A stretch of 64,000 nt of DNA, from the NCBI GenBank assembly GCA_019639055.1, contig JAHBSP010000006.1, positions 1-64,000 on the forward strand. Reading direction: 5' to 3'. Under the pieces are notes generated by a model. The model was given only the letters and a program-made list of their open reading frames with translations, searched no databases and was not told the origin of the DNA. This document shows positions 48,301-57,192 of this stretch, in pieces. Both the position numbers and the translations under genes were made by a program. Every line of letters begins with the position of its first letter. Position 1 is the first letter of the stretch. The DNA is from Microbacteriaceae bacterium. GTDB lineage: Bacteria > Actinomycetota > Actinomycetes > Actinomycetales > Microbacteriaceae.

Positions 48301-50562
48301 AACTACCCTGAACTGCTTACCTCGGGTGGAATCAATGCAGACAATACTATTTCTGCATATGGACTAATGGACCCAAGCGATGAACCGGTACTGGTTTATG
48401 CCAACCACACCGTGAAACTGCGGGCACTTTCAGCACAAGAAGTTTCTGTCAAGGCATTCAAGTCCATATCCCCCAGCTCCGCAACACTATTTTCTGCAGA
48501 TCCGGATCGGAGATTCCAGGTAGTTATCCGAGCGAATAGGTTTGCTCCGACAGATTCTGTACCTAACTTGGGTAGTTACAGTGCGCCTATCACCATGACT
48601 CTGGAAGACATCAAGCCTGAATTCTGGAACATGTTTGAACTTGCGGATATCACTAGGATTATCGGAAAGCCTAGTGGATGGACAACTGATGTTAGGTTCA
48701 AGATTGAATACCGAGTCGGTGGAACCTTCTCCGGAATCGGTTCGGGAGCTACCTACGATTCCACAGGCAGCGCTTGGCTTGAAGCAGATGGCGCACCAGT
48801 AGACGGATGGTCAGTGCCGGCAGGCAATACACCAGCACTTCCTGCAGGAGTGAACGTTGCACCAGCTGGTTACACTTTTGCAGACGTAACCGGTATGAGG
48901 ATTACTTTCTGGAGCACAAACCCCGATGTTGCGCTTCCTGATAGAAGCACCAGCACCACCAGCCTTAGTGGCTATGGACAGCAGGCAACGCTATCATTCA
49001 AACTGCGGTCTACATACCGCAGCAACAACACAATCCCTGCTGATGGTACTCAGATTGTCAATACGGTTAGTGCTTCCACAGCTAACGCTCAAGGAAATAC
49101 TGCCACCGATAATGCAAACGCTACATTCCAAGTAAGTAATGCAACTACCGGAGCAGTGATTACAAAATCACCAACCGGACTGGTTCTCCCCGGTGGCGCT
49201 GAAATCAACTACAGGCTCACTTTTGAAAACACGGGTACAACCGTGATGCAAAATTTGGTCGTAGTTGACACGATTCAGTGCGTGGCAGGAAAGCCGAACC
49301 TTGTATGGGATCCCGTGGTAGCTATTGGGCAGCTTGGAGTATCAGTCACCCCAACAACTGCGACCGGTGTAACCCTCGATCCAAATCTTCTCGGCTTCGT
49401 TTACGATTCTGATTGCACCACCGGAACTAACAGGGTCACGATTACTTTCCCAGCAGGGGATGTTCTTTACCCTGGTCAAAAGGTGACTGTGGAGTTGCCA
49501 CTGATTGTTCGTCAGGGTCATGAGCCAACTAACAACAGTCCGAGCACCTATCCTGATGGCGTCTTTTACAACACTTACCACTTCGAGTACACGGATGCAC
49601 TAGGAAGCTACTCCGTTGCTCCGGTCAGGGCATCTGTTGCTGTTCTTACCCAGCAGGGATATTGGTATTCAAAATATGTTCGCGAAGTTGTTGAACCTGG
49701 CGAGAAACTCAGTGGTCGTCAAGGTACTTGTACCGGAGACGAAGAAGAATACTTGAACAGCACTTCCCCCTGGTTTGAGCGCACTCCTTGCATTGTGGTT
49801 ACCAAGGCCGGAGGAACTGCAGAGTGGAGGCTCTGGCTCTCAAACGTGGGCAATCTACCCACACAGAAGATGGTGGCAGTAGATGTGCTACCTACTCCTG
49901 GGGATGTTGGTATCACTACCGCTCTTTCCACTATTTCCCGAGGTACAGAGTTTGAGTCAATACTAAATAACGATTTCAGAATTGTTTGGAACACTGCTAC
50001 GGAAGGCACTTACCGCATCCTGTATCAGACTGTGAATAATGACGGCTGTGTGCTTACAGGTGGAGTGAATGAGGTAGATCCGTTCTCAGCAGAATGTGCT
50101 GATTGGGAGAGTAACTTCGATAGCATCCGCGGCATTCCATCTGAGTTAGCTAAGGTGACGGCACTTAGATTTGAATTCGAATGGGATCCTTCCGTCGGGC
50201 TATTGCAGCCGGGCGAAAGCGTGCAGATCTTCTACACCACAACCACTCCTATCCAGCTTCCTAGCGGGGTTGATCCTGAAGATTACCCTGTTTCCTGGAA
50301 CTCAATTGGTGGATGGGCCCAAACAGTTTCCGGTGGAAGTTACCAATACTTCCGAACTGCTCCGCTGAAAGCAGGTATCGCATATACCCTCCCAGATGAG
50401 GCAGTAACTCCTCCGGGGCTTCCAGATACCGGTTTTGGTAATGATCCAACCTCAGCCATGTCGCTTTCATTCGGACTGATTGGTTTTGGCGCTGTACTTA
50501 TTAGTGCGCAATCATTCAGCAAATCAAGAAAGCGGAGAATTACCTTCAAGAAACGTGGCTAG
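45385..50562 (+). CDS. large sortase-anchored surface protein with DUF11-like repeats
   Basis: A 1725-residue cell-surface protein. A long, basic signal sequence (KKKRIFRALSIALTALLAFP at its core) precedes an ectodomain made of repeated beta modules. Several look like DUF11/isopeptide-type domains (for example NKEYSADELVAGGEGAAFTL, and later TKSPTGLVLPGGAEINYRLT). Near the C-terminus are the sorting signal LPDTG (about 1679-1683), a membrane segment, and the basic tail SRKRRITFKKRG. The start is ATG 45385 with GAGGTG upstream; the open frame extends 16 codons further. It overlaps the sortase gene by 8 bp, so the two are coupled. Cysteines are few but occur in pairs in the last third. A role in adhesion or as an S-layer-like cover is inference. 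Confidence 0.88.
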   Translation: MSTANSRGAKRRSEKHEFKKKRIFRALSIALTALLAFPTAFLAGGNLIAAADGGIRAVLEIDKYTSEPATKIAYSGDQVVFTLEVGCQSQEIHCWDAVLTDTIPAPLVLDDVFYSSDGDFPDPIIEKVGNGFTATFQDQAPASPGMIGLQAGHGFVFTVITTLPANHTITTPEVLTNNATLTSTNPEVQDDSGSDTVEIRYKNLLKASINKEYSADELVAGGEGAAFTLVYANASNASVNTLTVSDPVAPSNPFEYLEFAGFTGASIFPEGADQVEVTLRLDGGTEVVFPTAATLPSNAGILAALTPATLADIVGFDLQFSSVAAGENILPGGDAGSVTVAVSQRADVANISSALSIPNVASAIVSKIGEPDSAPVTDNDTILVAPKSVNVTAGKRFVNSSGTDVTNIIAGEKASAILTATGVSNIPLDSLTISDPPISGTGATFTEQGVKFEGFGLNGNGLIPAAGIPTGVTGASLTLYLSDASSVVLSTPSGLTLDATGITVSLPGLAAGVAIDGFSLTVSGSDIPGNAVLNVPYQFTETLNTTRDITNTAQASATSDILSATSAQVSDLLTVIEPRVDSVVRKELFPNQVWDLAGSTFTAGLVGRLDGADGTSLSTIPVTEFTIEDSIDVPGNPSGASVWDTAYAPVTVRPVPVPNGVQANVQVLSSDGVTWISAGIYTSVVPEIDLNAVAGFTGPAKGVKVVYTAIAPATELPVFNERYRLVIEFEGTASGTAPGAYTNCAVSSPVGDSSLGDIVDLTLQPNADRCKDFTVVGAPIGTDPGTTPPGAVLVPLVSTDKNWTIDGANENAKTQQAPIWVPESGVRPVFGLTVGAENSSDFISINSLSLLEPALPVAAHPQTNPFEYIKINSFSAITLPENANISSLTVELFENVNGVSPVYTAAGHTTVSNLLTDVNAYLSGTDGAKVIQFKITLGSNSPYIQPWTGVKARLVVQVRETTASDGTPITSENYPELLTSGGINADNTISAYGLMDPSDEPVLVYANHTVKLRALSAQEVSVKAFKSISPSSATLFSADPDRRFQVVIRANRFAPTDSVPNLGSYSAPITMTLEDIKPEFWNMFELADITRIIGKPSGWTTDVRFKIEYRVGGTFSGIGSGATYDSTGSAWLEADGAPVDGWSVPAGNTPALPAGVNVAPAGYTFADVTGMRITFWSTNPDVALPDRSTSTTSLSGYGQQATLSFKLRSTYRSNNTIPADGTQIVNTVSASTANAQGNTATDNANATFQVSNATTGAVITKSPTGLVLPGGAEINYRLTFENTGTTVMQNLVVVDTIQCVAGKPNLVWDPVVAIGQLGVSVTPTTATGVTLDPNLLGFVYDSDCTTGTNRVTITFPAGDVLYPGQKVTVELPLIVRQGHEPTNNSPSTYPDGVFYNTYHFEYTDALGSYSVAPVRASVAVLTQQGYWYSKYVREVVEPGEKLSGRQGTCTGDEEEYLNSTSPWFERTPCIVVTKAGGTAEWRLWLSNVGNLPTQKMVAVDVLPTPGDVGITTALSTISRGTEFESILNNDFRIVWNTATEGTYRILYQTVNNDGCVLTGGVNEVDPFSAECADWESNFDSIRGIPSELAKVTALRFEFEWDPSVGLLQPGESVQIFYTTTTPIQLPSGVDPEDYPVSWNSIGGWAQTVSGGSYQYFRTAPLKAGIAYTLPDEAVTPPGLPDTGFGNDPTSAMSLSFGLIGFGAVLISAQSFSKSRKRRITFKKRG

Positions 50563-51220
50563 CGGTTCTGGTAGGAGAGCCGCTGAAGCTCCGAAGCTTA
50601 AAAAGTCAGCAAAACCGCTCATAGTTATTGGCGAAATTCTAATTATGAGCGGGATGTTCGTGGCCGGTTTTGTCGGCTGGTCGGGCTTTCAAGAAAACGC
50701 GATTGCTGCATCCCAGGGTGAAGTAGCTACAGAAGTCAATCAACGCTGGCAAAATGATCAGTCCACTCCCACTTGGGATGTCCCGCCAAAAGAGGGCGAT
50801 GATTTAGCGATTATTGAAATTCCGAAGTTTGGTGAGGATTATCGCAGAGTAATCGTTGAGGGTGTGAGCTTGGCTGTGCTTAATGATCCGCGTAGCGGGG
50901 TCGGTCACTACCCCGATACAGCTAAACCAGGTGAGGTCGGCAACTTTTCTCTCGCCGCCCACCGCTATGGCAACGGCGGACCTTTCAGGCAGTTGGATAA
51001 ATTGAAGTTCGGAGACGAAATAAGGATTACTCACGGTGAAACAACCTGGGTATATAGGGTGATTTGGTCTACTGTGGTTACGCCACAAGACGTCTATGTC
51101 CTCGACGCAGATGATGATAGATCGACCATAACCCTAACAACTTGCACCCCCATGTGGACATGGGAAAACCGACTTGTGGTGCGCGGTGAACTTTATGAGG
51201 TGGAAGGAGGTATTGGATAA
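50555..51220 (+). CDS. class E sortase
   Basis: A 221-residue transpeptidase with one N-terminal membrane anchor (about 21-43) that links LPXTG-type proteins to the cell wall. The catalytic triad is visible: His136 in LAAHRYG, Cys197 in TLTTCTP and Arg206 (or 210) in NRLVVRGEL. The catalytic segment is like class E actinobacterial sortases. I placed the start at GTG 50555, overlapping the surface-protein stop by 8 bp, because earlier codons are antisense-like continuation of that gene. The neighbour is its probable substrate; class E enzymes often prefer LAXTG, while the signal here is LPDTG. Confidence 0.93.
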   Translation: MASGSGRRAAEAPKLKKSAKPLIVIGEILIMSGMFVAGFVGWSGFQENAIAASQGEVATEVNQRWQNDQSTPTWDVPPKEGDDLAIIEIPKFGEDYRRVIVEGVSLAVLNDPRSGVGHYPDTAKPGEVGNFSLAAHRYGNGGPFRQLDKLKFGDEIRITHGETTWVYRVIWSTVVTPQDVYVLDADDDRSTITLTTCTPMWTWENRLVVRGELYEVEGGIG

Positions 51221-51378
51221 TGTTTTATTTCATTTGGCAGAAAATGAGTGTCAGCAAACCGGTTAGGCTACTTGTGGTCGCAGCTGCGGCGATTCTTTTA
51301 GTGGCTCTTATTTGGTTTGTGCTTTATCCGCTAATTGATTTACTCATTGCACAAAGTCAGGGAACTGTAATTTCTTAG
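51220..51378 (+). CDS. 52-residue single-helix membrane protein
   Basis: ATG 51220 overlaps the sortase stop (TAATG) and AAGGAGG is 9 nt upstream, so translation is well supported. The protein has a short N-terminus (MFYFIWQKMSVSKPVRL), a membrane helix of about 21 residues (VVAAAAILLVALIWFVLYPLI) and a 12-residue tail. No family is recognised. Position after the surface protein and sortase suggests a partner of that module. Its 3' end overlaps the DUF2470 gene by 4 bp. Confidence 0.7.
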   Translation: MFYFIWQKMSVSKPVRLLVVAAAAILLVALIWFVLYPLIDLLIAQSQGTVIS

Positions 51379-51686
51379 TGCTCGCTGAACGGGATTCCAA
51401 GTTTTTCGCAAGCCGCACGGTATAGAAATACCACAGCTTTACGAATATCGGGACGCTCATTCACTTCGATAGTCCAAGGGATTTCACCGCTTGATGACTG
51501 CACAGCTTCCGGGTCTGTTTCGCTGCTGTACTCCCAGTAGCCCGCACGTTCATCCAAACCCACCATGGTGGCAGACTGGGCATACTGGTCGAGGAATGCC
51601 CGAACGATCGTTAGCGAATCACCGGTGTGATCGTCATTCATGTGGTGGAGCACTGCCTGGATAACTTCTGGGGAGAACTCAGTCAA
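51375..51686 (-). CDS. DUF2470 protein (heme-utilisation related domain)
   Basis: A 103-residue protein that is almost entirely a DUF2470 domain (VLHHMNDDHTGDSLTIVRAF at the start). The domain also forms the C-terminal part of the HugZ heme-degrading family. The start is TTG 51686, directly after the stop of the hydrolase gene upstream, so the two form an operon. A link with heme is plausible given heme oxygenase 9 kb away, but is inference. Confidence 0.78.
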   Translation of the reverse strand: MTEFSPEVIQAVLHHMNDDHTGDSLTIVRAFLDQYAQSATMVGLDERAGYWEYSSETDPEAVQSSSGEIPWTIEVNERPDIRKAVVFLYRAACEKLGIPFSEH

Positions 51687-52337
51687 TTAGAAACCTTTCA
51701 AGTGATCGTTTAAAAAAAGCACGCTTCGCGAATAGGCAAGCTGGGCCGCTGAAACGTCTACCTTGTCGGTTATGGCCGCATTGGCGAAATTGTGCTTTAC
51801 GTCGCGATATATATGGTTTACGACGGTTGTTTTAGCATCTAGGAGCCGATGCACGAAGGCGTCTGTCTCGTCTGTGGGTGTCCAAGGGTCATCCTCAACA
51901 ATATGGAGCATTACCGGCGCTGGAATAATGCCGTGAGATGCGTCGTCGAGGATTGAATAATAGGCGATAACCGCATCGGCGATACCCAGCTGCGCAGCAC
52001 CGAGCGCTAACCAGCCACCAAGGCTAAAACCTAGAAAACCTACCCGGGAGCTTCCCGATGCTCGAGCATCTTCCACGATACGAACGATTGCAGCTAGAGC
52101 AGCGTCAGCATTGAGTTGATCTACTAGGGATTCGGCACTAGCGTCACTTAGTGTTGCAACCCCACCGAAAAAGTCCGGCACTGCCACGTAGTATCCCTGG
52201 TTAGCGATTGCCTGAGCCAGTGGCGCTAGCGGCTCAAGCCTGCCATACCAGTCGTGTAGGACAAGCACAAGAGGGTCTCCGGCAACACCGTAATAATTGG
52301 TGATTCCGCCGTTTTCTATTTCAAAAATGTCCTGCAA
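51687..52337 (-). CDS. dienelactone-hydrolase-family protein
   Basis: A 216-residue alpha/beta hydrolase of the DLH family. The nucleophile motif is GFSLGG (about residues 99-104), where dienelactone hydrolase itself has Cys; here the residue is Ser. The acid-His regions are HIVEDDPWTP (about 148-157) and KHNFAN (about 184-189). Substrate is unknown. No secretion signal. It starts at ATG 52337 and is followed without a gap by the DUF2470 gene. Confidence 0.85.
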   Translation of the reverse strand: MQDIFEIENGGITNYYGVAGDPLVLVLHDWYGRLEPLAPLAQAIANQGYYVAVPDFFGGVATLSDASAESLVDQLNADAALAAIVRIVEDARASGSSRVGFLGFSLGGWLALGAAQLGIADAVIAYYSILDDASHGIIPAPVMLHIVEDDPWTPTDETDAFVHRLLDAKTTVVNHIYRDVKHNFANAAITDKVDVSAAQLAYSRSVLFLNDHLKGF

Positions 52338-52383
52338 ACGGGTCCTCTTTCTTGAAACTTGCTGATGCTTATCATCTGTTTCG

Positions 52384-52454
52384 AGCGGGTGACGGGAATC
52401 GAACCCGCGCTACCAGCTTGGGAAGCTGGAGTTCTACCATTGAACTACACCCGC
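52384..52454 (-). tRNA. tRNA-Gly (CCC)
   Basis: The minus strand folds as a tRNA with acceptor GCGGGTG/CACCCGC, D arm TAGTTCAATGGTAGAAC, anticodon stem CCAGC/GCTGG with loop TTCCCAA (anticodon CCC), and T arm GCGGGTTCGATTCCCGT. The discriminator is U, and CCA is not encoded. It decodes GGG. Confidence 0.96.
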
Positions 52455-52518
52455 AAATATTCACTATCCACCCTAAGTCAAGTTCGGTGCTTTTGTCTTT
52501 ACTAATTATGCTGGAACT

Positions 52519-53124
52519 GTGTTGTTATCTGACAGGGACATAAAGCAGGAAATTGCGACTGGGCGAGTGGGTCTCGATCCTTTAGACGAATCAATGCTGC
52601 AGCCGTCCAGTTTCGATGTGCGCTTAGACCGCTTCTTTAGGCTTTTCGATAATCACAAGTATCCTGTTATCGATCCTTCCGCACCTCAGCCAGAACTTAC
52701 CCGCCTTATCGAGTGCGCCGCAGACGAAGCTTTTGTGCTTCACCCAGGTGAATTCGTGCTCGGCGCTACCTTTGAGGCGGTGACTCTGCCTGACGATATA
52801 GCCGCTCGGCTTGAGGGAAAGAGTTCGCTAGGTCGCCTTGGGCTACTCACTCATTCAACCGCAGGTTTTATCGATCCCGGGTTTTCTGGCCACGTGACTT
52901 TAGAGCTTAGCAACGTGGCTACTCTGCCAATTAAACTTTGGCCGGGGATGAAGATCGGACAACTCTGTTTCTTCCGTCTTTCCAGTCCAGCCGAAAAACC
53001 TTACGGTTCTGGAGAATACCAATCAAGATATCAAGGACAGCGTGGCCCCACGGCTTCTCGTTCTTGGCAGAACTTTTACCGTACCGACGTTTCCGTTACG
53101 GATGCCGGTTCTAAAGGCGAATAG
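52519..53124 (+). CDS. dcd: dCTP deaminase (actinobacterial type)
   Basis: A 201-residue enzyme that deaminates dCTP to d[12 protein letters not shown] and [16 protein letters not shown] (about 29-44) begin the protein. The catalytic Arg-Ser-Glu region is [34 protein letters not shown] (about 98-131, read in pieces). In mycobacteria the homologous enzyme is bifunctional, also hydrolysing dUTP; the sequence fits that subgroup, but this is inferred. The start is GTG 52519. It ends one base before the UMF1 transporter end. Confidence 0.95.
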   Translation: MLLSDRDIKQEIATGRVGLDPLDESMLQPSSFDVRLDRFFRLFDNHKYPVIDPSAPQPELTRLIECAADEAFVLHPGEFVLGATFEAVTLPDDIAARLEGKSSLGRLGLLTHSTAGFIDPGFSGHVTLELSNVATLPIKLWPGMKIGQLCFFRLSSPAEKPYGSGEYQSRYQGQRGPTASRSWQNFYRTDVSVTDAGSKGE

Positions 53125-54519
53125 CTAGCGAACTGCCTTCACTGGAATCATCATTACCATTCCTACGGCAATTACAACCAGAATTCCAAGGATACCGAAC
53201 ATGGTCGAAGCTGTCATAGCAATAAATACTGCCCAGAGTGTTGAGGACATGAAGTTAGCTACGCGTCCAGTGGTTGCATAAAGACCGAAGACCTCACCTT
53301 CCATGCCGGCAGGAGTAACTCTGGCGAGTAGAGAACGACTTGCGGACTGTGCTGGGCCAACAAAGAGGCAGAGCACCAAGCCAAACACCCAAAATATAAT
53401 CTTGCCCTGATTAGCGAGAAAGAATACTAGGAGTCCAGAAATAATCATTCCACCTAGTGCGGTCATAATAACTGCACGTGGACCGAACTTGTCATCCATT
53501 CGCCCACCGATGATTGTGGATATCCCGGCAACTAGATTGGCGGCAATACCAAACATGATTACTTCGTTCGTGGAAAACTTGAAGCCTTGGGCGGCAATTA
53601 TTGCGCCGAATGCAAATACTCCAGCGAGACCGTCTCGGTAGACAGCGCTCGCAATCAGGAACCATGCGGTCTGGCGGGAACTCTTCCACAGCTTCTTGAT
53701 GCTCTGGAATAGGAGAACATAACTCTTAAAGAATGAGACTCGCTCATAGTCTGGATTTGGATCCATTTCTGGAACCCAAAGCACGAATGGGATCATGAAA
53801 ATGACTGCCCAGACTGCGCAACCAACAGCGATTAGTCGATAGGCCATCCCGTTTGAGGTGTCCATTCCGAACCAGTCAAACGAGTTGAGAAGCACCACGA
53901 TGACCATGGCGACAATACCGCCGATGTAGCCCATGCCCCAACCGAGTCCGGAGACTTTACCGACAGTTTTAGGTGTGGCAACCTGAACAACCATAGCGTT
54001 ATAGTTGACGCCTGCCAGGTCGGAGAAAATGCTTCCGAGGCTAACAATTGCGATACCGATTAGGAAGTATCCGGGGATTGCCTCAATAAAGTAGAGAGCA
54101 GCCATTGAGAGTATTAGGCCGGTTGTGTAAATAAGTAGCCAACGTTTGCGCTTTCCTGCAGCATCTGCACGCTGTGCGAGCACCGGAGCGATAAACGCGA
54201 TTAAAAGACCGGCAATTGTGGTTGCAAAACCGAATGTGCTTGCCAGTCCCGCAAGAGCGGATTCCTTTAGCGGATTATCGTCAGCAAGCGCTGCCAAGCT
54301 GGGGTCAATAAAAGCGTCGCTGGTTAGATACAGCGATGTAAACACGAAAGTGAGAATTACGGTGTTGAATGGCTGGGTCGCCCAGTCCCAGAATGCCCAC
54401 GACCAAATTTGCTTCTTGGGAATGATCTTTCCCTCTTGGAGGTCAAGTCCTATCGCTATCGCGTCAGTATCTGTGTGCACAGAGGGCACCTTAATTTCGC
54501 TGAATTCTTTATCCGACAC
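53125..54519 (-). CDS. UMF1/Atg22-like major-facilitator transporter
   Basis: A 464-residue protein of 11-12 membrane segments. The ASAVYRDGLAGVFAFGAI segment in the middle and the N-terminal IWSWAFWDWATQPFNTV are typical of the UMF1 (Atg22-related) branch of the MFS. Substrate is unknown. The start is GTG 54519. It converges on dcd with no gap and is divergent from dnaK. Confidence 0.85.
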   Translation of the reverse strand: MSDKEFSEIKVPSVHTDTDAIAIGLDLQEGKIIPKKQIWSWAFWDWATQPFNTVILTFVFTSLYLTSDAFIDPSLAALADDNPLKESALAGLASTFGFATTIAGLLIAFIAPVLAQRADAAGKRKRWLLIYTTGLILSMAALYFIEAIPGYFLIGIAIVSLGSIFSDLAGVNYNAMVVQVATPKTVGKVSGLGWGMGYIGGIVAMVIVVLLNSFDWFGMDTSNGMAYRLIAVGCAVWAVIFMIPFVLWVPEMDPNPDYERVSFFKSYVLLFQSIKKLWKSSRQTAWFLIASAVYRDGLAGVFAFGAIIAAQGFKFSTNEVIMFGIAANLVAGISTIIGGRMDDKFGPRAVIMTALGGMIISGLLVFFLANQGKIIFWVFGLVLCLFVGPAQSASRSLLARVTPAGMEGEVFGLYATTGRVANFMSSTLWAVFIAMTASTMFGILGILVVIAVGMVMMIPVKAVR

Positions 54520-54631
54520 CTATCTCTGCTCCTTTGCCGAAGTGGTCATCACTCTATGAAGAATAGCGCAGGATGGGTGTTATTCTTAGCAAAATGGCCA
54601 TCAGTGGGTTAATTTCAGATTAAACCTGAAA

Positions 54632-54712
54632 GTTGAGTGTGAATGACTCAAGTTTGATTAAAAAACTTGACTTAAGCATCAAAAAAAGTAAACTTGAGTC
54701 AGTATTACTCAA
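54632..54712. promoter_or_regulatory. HspR (HAIR) operators in front of dnaK
   Basis: CTTGAGT-N7-ACTCAAG is exact at 54692-54712, and GTTGAGT-N7-ACTCAAG with one mismatch is at 54632-54652. These are the inverted repeats recognised by the heat-shock repressor HspR (HAIR consensus CTTGAGT-N7-ACTCAAG). The repressor gene is the fourth of this operon, so feedback control is expected. A CTTGACTTAAG stretch at 54664-54674 may be a half site. They are 88-160 bp before the dnaK start. Confidence 0.92.
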
Positions 54713-54799
54713 GTATTTAGTTATTTAGTAATTTTCGAAGCCGCAGGAAAAGCGAAAGCTCCAAATCAAAACGGCTCTCGGATTTTGAAAGGATTTTAT

Positions 54800-56659
54800 A
54801 TGTCACGTGCTGTAGGTATTGACCTCGGAACCACCAACTCAGTAGTTTCTGTACTGGAAGGTGGAGAACCAACCGTTATTGCAAACGCGGAAGGTTCTCG
54901 CACAACCCCATCGGTTGTTGCATTCACAAAGGATGGCGAGGTGCTTGTCGGTGACACCGCTAAGCGTCAGGCTGTCACCAACGTAGACAACACCATTTCA
55001 TCGGTAAAGCGCCACATGGGCACCGACTGGAAGGTAAACATTGATGGTAAGGATTACACCGCACAGGAAATTTCTGCTCGTATTCTTACCAAGCTGAAGC
55101 ACGATGCTGAAAGCTATCTAGGTGAGAAAGTAACGGATGCTGTAATTACAGTTCCCGCATACTTCAACGACGCTGAGCGCCAGGCAACTAAAGAAGCAGG
55201 CGAGATTGCCGGTCTAAACGTGCTTCGTATCGTAAACGAACCAACCGCTGCAGCTCTTGCATACGGTCTTGATAAAGGTAAAGAAGACGAACTCATTCTT
55301 GTATTTGACCTAGGTGGTGGAACTTTTGACGTCTCCCTCCTTGAGGTGGGTAAAGATGAGGATTTCTCAACCATTCAGGTTCGCGCCACCGCTGGAGACA
55401 ATCGCCTTGGTGGGGATGACTGGGATCAGCGCTTAGTCGAGCACCTTATCCAAGAGTTCAAGAAATCATCCGGTGTGGATGTTTCTGGAGACAAGATTGC
55501 ACTGCAGCGCCTTAAGGAAGCTGCCGAGCAGGCAAAGAAAGAGCTATCCAGCAAGCTAACTACTCAGGTGCAGCTACCATATTTCGCACAAACCGAATCT
55601 GGTCCGGCTAACCTTGATGCAACAATTAGTCGCGCACAGTTTGAAGCGATGACTTCTGACTTGGTTGATCGCACTCGTAAACCATTTGAGGACGTAATTA
55701 AGGAAGCCGGAGTAAAGGTTTCTGAGATTTCACACGTTGTACTGGTCGGTGGATCTACCCGTATGCCAGCGATTGTTGAGCTTGTGAAGAAACTAACCGG
55801 AGGTAAGGAACCAAATAAGGGTGTAAACCCTGACGAGGTTGTTGCAGTGGGTGCTGCACTTCAGGCAGGTGTCCTGAAGGGTGAGCGTAAAGACGTTCTG
55901 CTTATTGACGTGACACCACTATCCCTCGGAATCGAAACCAAGGGTGGCATAATGACTAAGCTGATTGAGCGTAACACCGCTATCCCTATCAAGAAATCGG
56001 AAGTTTTCACCACTGCTGAAGACAACCAGCCATCCGTGGCTATTCAGGTTTTCCAGGGTGAGCGTGACTTTACTCGCGACAACAAGGCACTCGGCACTTT
56101 CGAGCTGACCGGCATTGCCCCTGCTCCGCGCGGTCTTCCGCAGATTGAAGTTACTTTCGATATCGATGCCAACGGAATCGTGCAGGTATCCGCTAAAGAT
56201 AAGGGCACCGGCAAAGAGCAGACGATCACAATCACCGGTGGATCGGCTCTAAGCAAGGATGACATCGACCGAATGGTGAAAGAAGCTGAAGAGCACGCAT
56301 CTGAAGACAAGAAGCGTCGTGAGGCTGCAGAAGCCCGAAACAACGCTGAGGTTCTTTCATACTCCATTGAGAAACTACTCAGTGACAACGCTGATAAGCT
56401 CCCGGAAGATGTGAAGTCCGAGGTTCAAGCAGACCTTGACTCACTAAGAGCAGCCCTTGCCGGTGAGGACGACCAAGCTGTACAGGACGCTTTTGACAAG
56501 CTGAACCTCAGCCAGTCAAAACTCGGTGAGGCACTCTACAAGGCTGAACAGGCTGGAGCGGATGCAGCCGGCGCTGAAAGTGGCGCTAGCTCAGATGCAG
56601 AATCAGATGAAGATATCGTCGACGCTGAGATTGTCGAAGACGAGGAAGACCAGAAGTAA
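54800..56659 (+). CDS. dnaK: chaperone DnaK (Hsp70)
   Basis: A 619-residue Hsp70 with the ATPase motif GIDLGTTNS at the N-terminus. [14 protein letters not shown] and the [18 protein letters not shown] connect region follow, then the substrate-binding domain and an acidic tail ([17 protein letters not shown]). I chose ATG 54800 with AAAGGA 9 nt upstream. It starts the heat-shock operon dnaK-grpE-dnaJ-hspR under HAIR control. Confidence 0.98.
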   Translation: MSRAVGIDLGTTNSVVSVLEGGEPTVIANAEGSRTTPSVVAFTKDGEVLVGDTAKRQAVTNVDNTISSVKRHMGTDWKVNIDGKDYTAQEISARILTKLKHDAESYLGEKVTDAVITVPAYFNDAERQATKEAGEIAGLNVLRIVNEPTAAALAYGLDKGKEDELILVFDLGGGTFDVSLLEVGKDEDFSTIQVRATAGDNRLGGDDWDQRLVEHLIQEFKKSSGVDVSGDKIALQRLKEAAEQAKKELSSKLTTQVQLPYFAQTESGPANLDATISRAQFEAMTSDLVDRTRKPFEDVIKEAGVKVSEISHVVLVGGSTRMPAIVELVKKLTGGKEPNKGVNPDEVVAVGAALQAGVLKGERKDVLLIDVTPLSLGIETKGGIMTKLIERNTAIPIKKSEVFTTAEDNQPSVAIQVFQGERDFTRDNKALGTFELTGIAPAPRGLPQIEVTFDIDANGIVQVSAKDKGTGKEQTITITGGSALSKDDIDRMVKEAEEHASEDKKRREAAEARNNAEVLSYSIEKLLSDNADKLPEDVKSEVQADLDSLRAALAGEDDQAVQDAFDKLNLSQSKLGEALYKAEQAGADAAGAESGASSDAESDEDIVDAEIVEDEEDQK

Positions 56660-56661
56660 AA

Positions 56662-57174
56662 ATGAGCGAAACCGAAGAGCAGCAAGCTGCCCCGGACGAG
56701 CCCATTGAAGAATTAGTGGAAGAGACCCCTCAGGAAGAAACTCCTGAGGGTGGCTCCCTCGCCGATTCACTTCTAAATGACCTCAAACGGGTATCCGCTG
56801 AATACGCAAACTATCGCAAACGTGTAGAGCGTGATCGTGAAATAACCATTGATTTTGCGGTTGATGGCACTATTCGTGACCTTTTACCAATTCTCGATGA
56901 CATTGATCGCGCTCGGGCAGCCGAAGATGTCGTAGAAGGTAGTGCGGTAGCAATCATCTTCCAAAAATTAGAAGAAGTGATCCGAGACCGCGGAGTTGAA
57001 AAATTCGGAGTGCCGGGTGATGAATTCGATCCGAAACTTCATGAAGCTCTCACCCAAGTTCCAACCGAGGGAGTAACCGAACCGATTCTTTTGGATGTGA
57101 TATTGCCAGGATACTTAAGAGGCGAGAGACTTATCAGAGCAGCAAGAGTTGTTGTGGCGGTAGAAAAACAGTAG
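56662..57174 (+). CDS. grpE: nucleotide exchange factor GrpE
   Basis: A 170-residue DnaK exchange factor. An acidic N-terminus (about 1-35) leads to a dimerising helix (LLNDLKRVSAEYANYRKRVERDRE, about 36-59) and the C-terminal beta wing (about 110-170; VEKFGVPGDEFDPKLHEALT). It lies 2 bp behind dnaK. Confidence 0.96.
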   Translation: MSETEEQQAAPDEPIEELVEETPQEETPEGGSLADSLLNDLKRVSAEYANYRKRVERDREITIDFAVDGTIRDLLPILDDIDRARAAEDVVEGSAVAIIFQKLEEVIRDRGVEKFGVPGDEFDPKLHEALTQVPTEGVTEPILLDVILPGYLRGERLIRAARVVVAVEKQ

Positions 57175-57192
57175 TGAAGGTAGGAAATCTAT

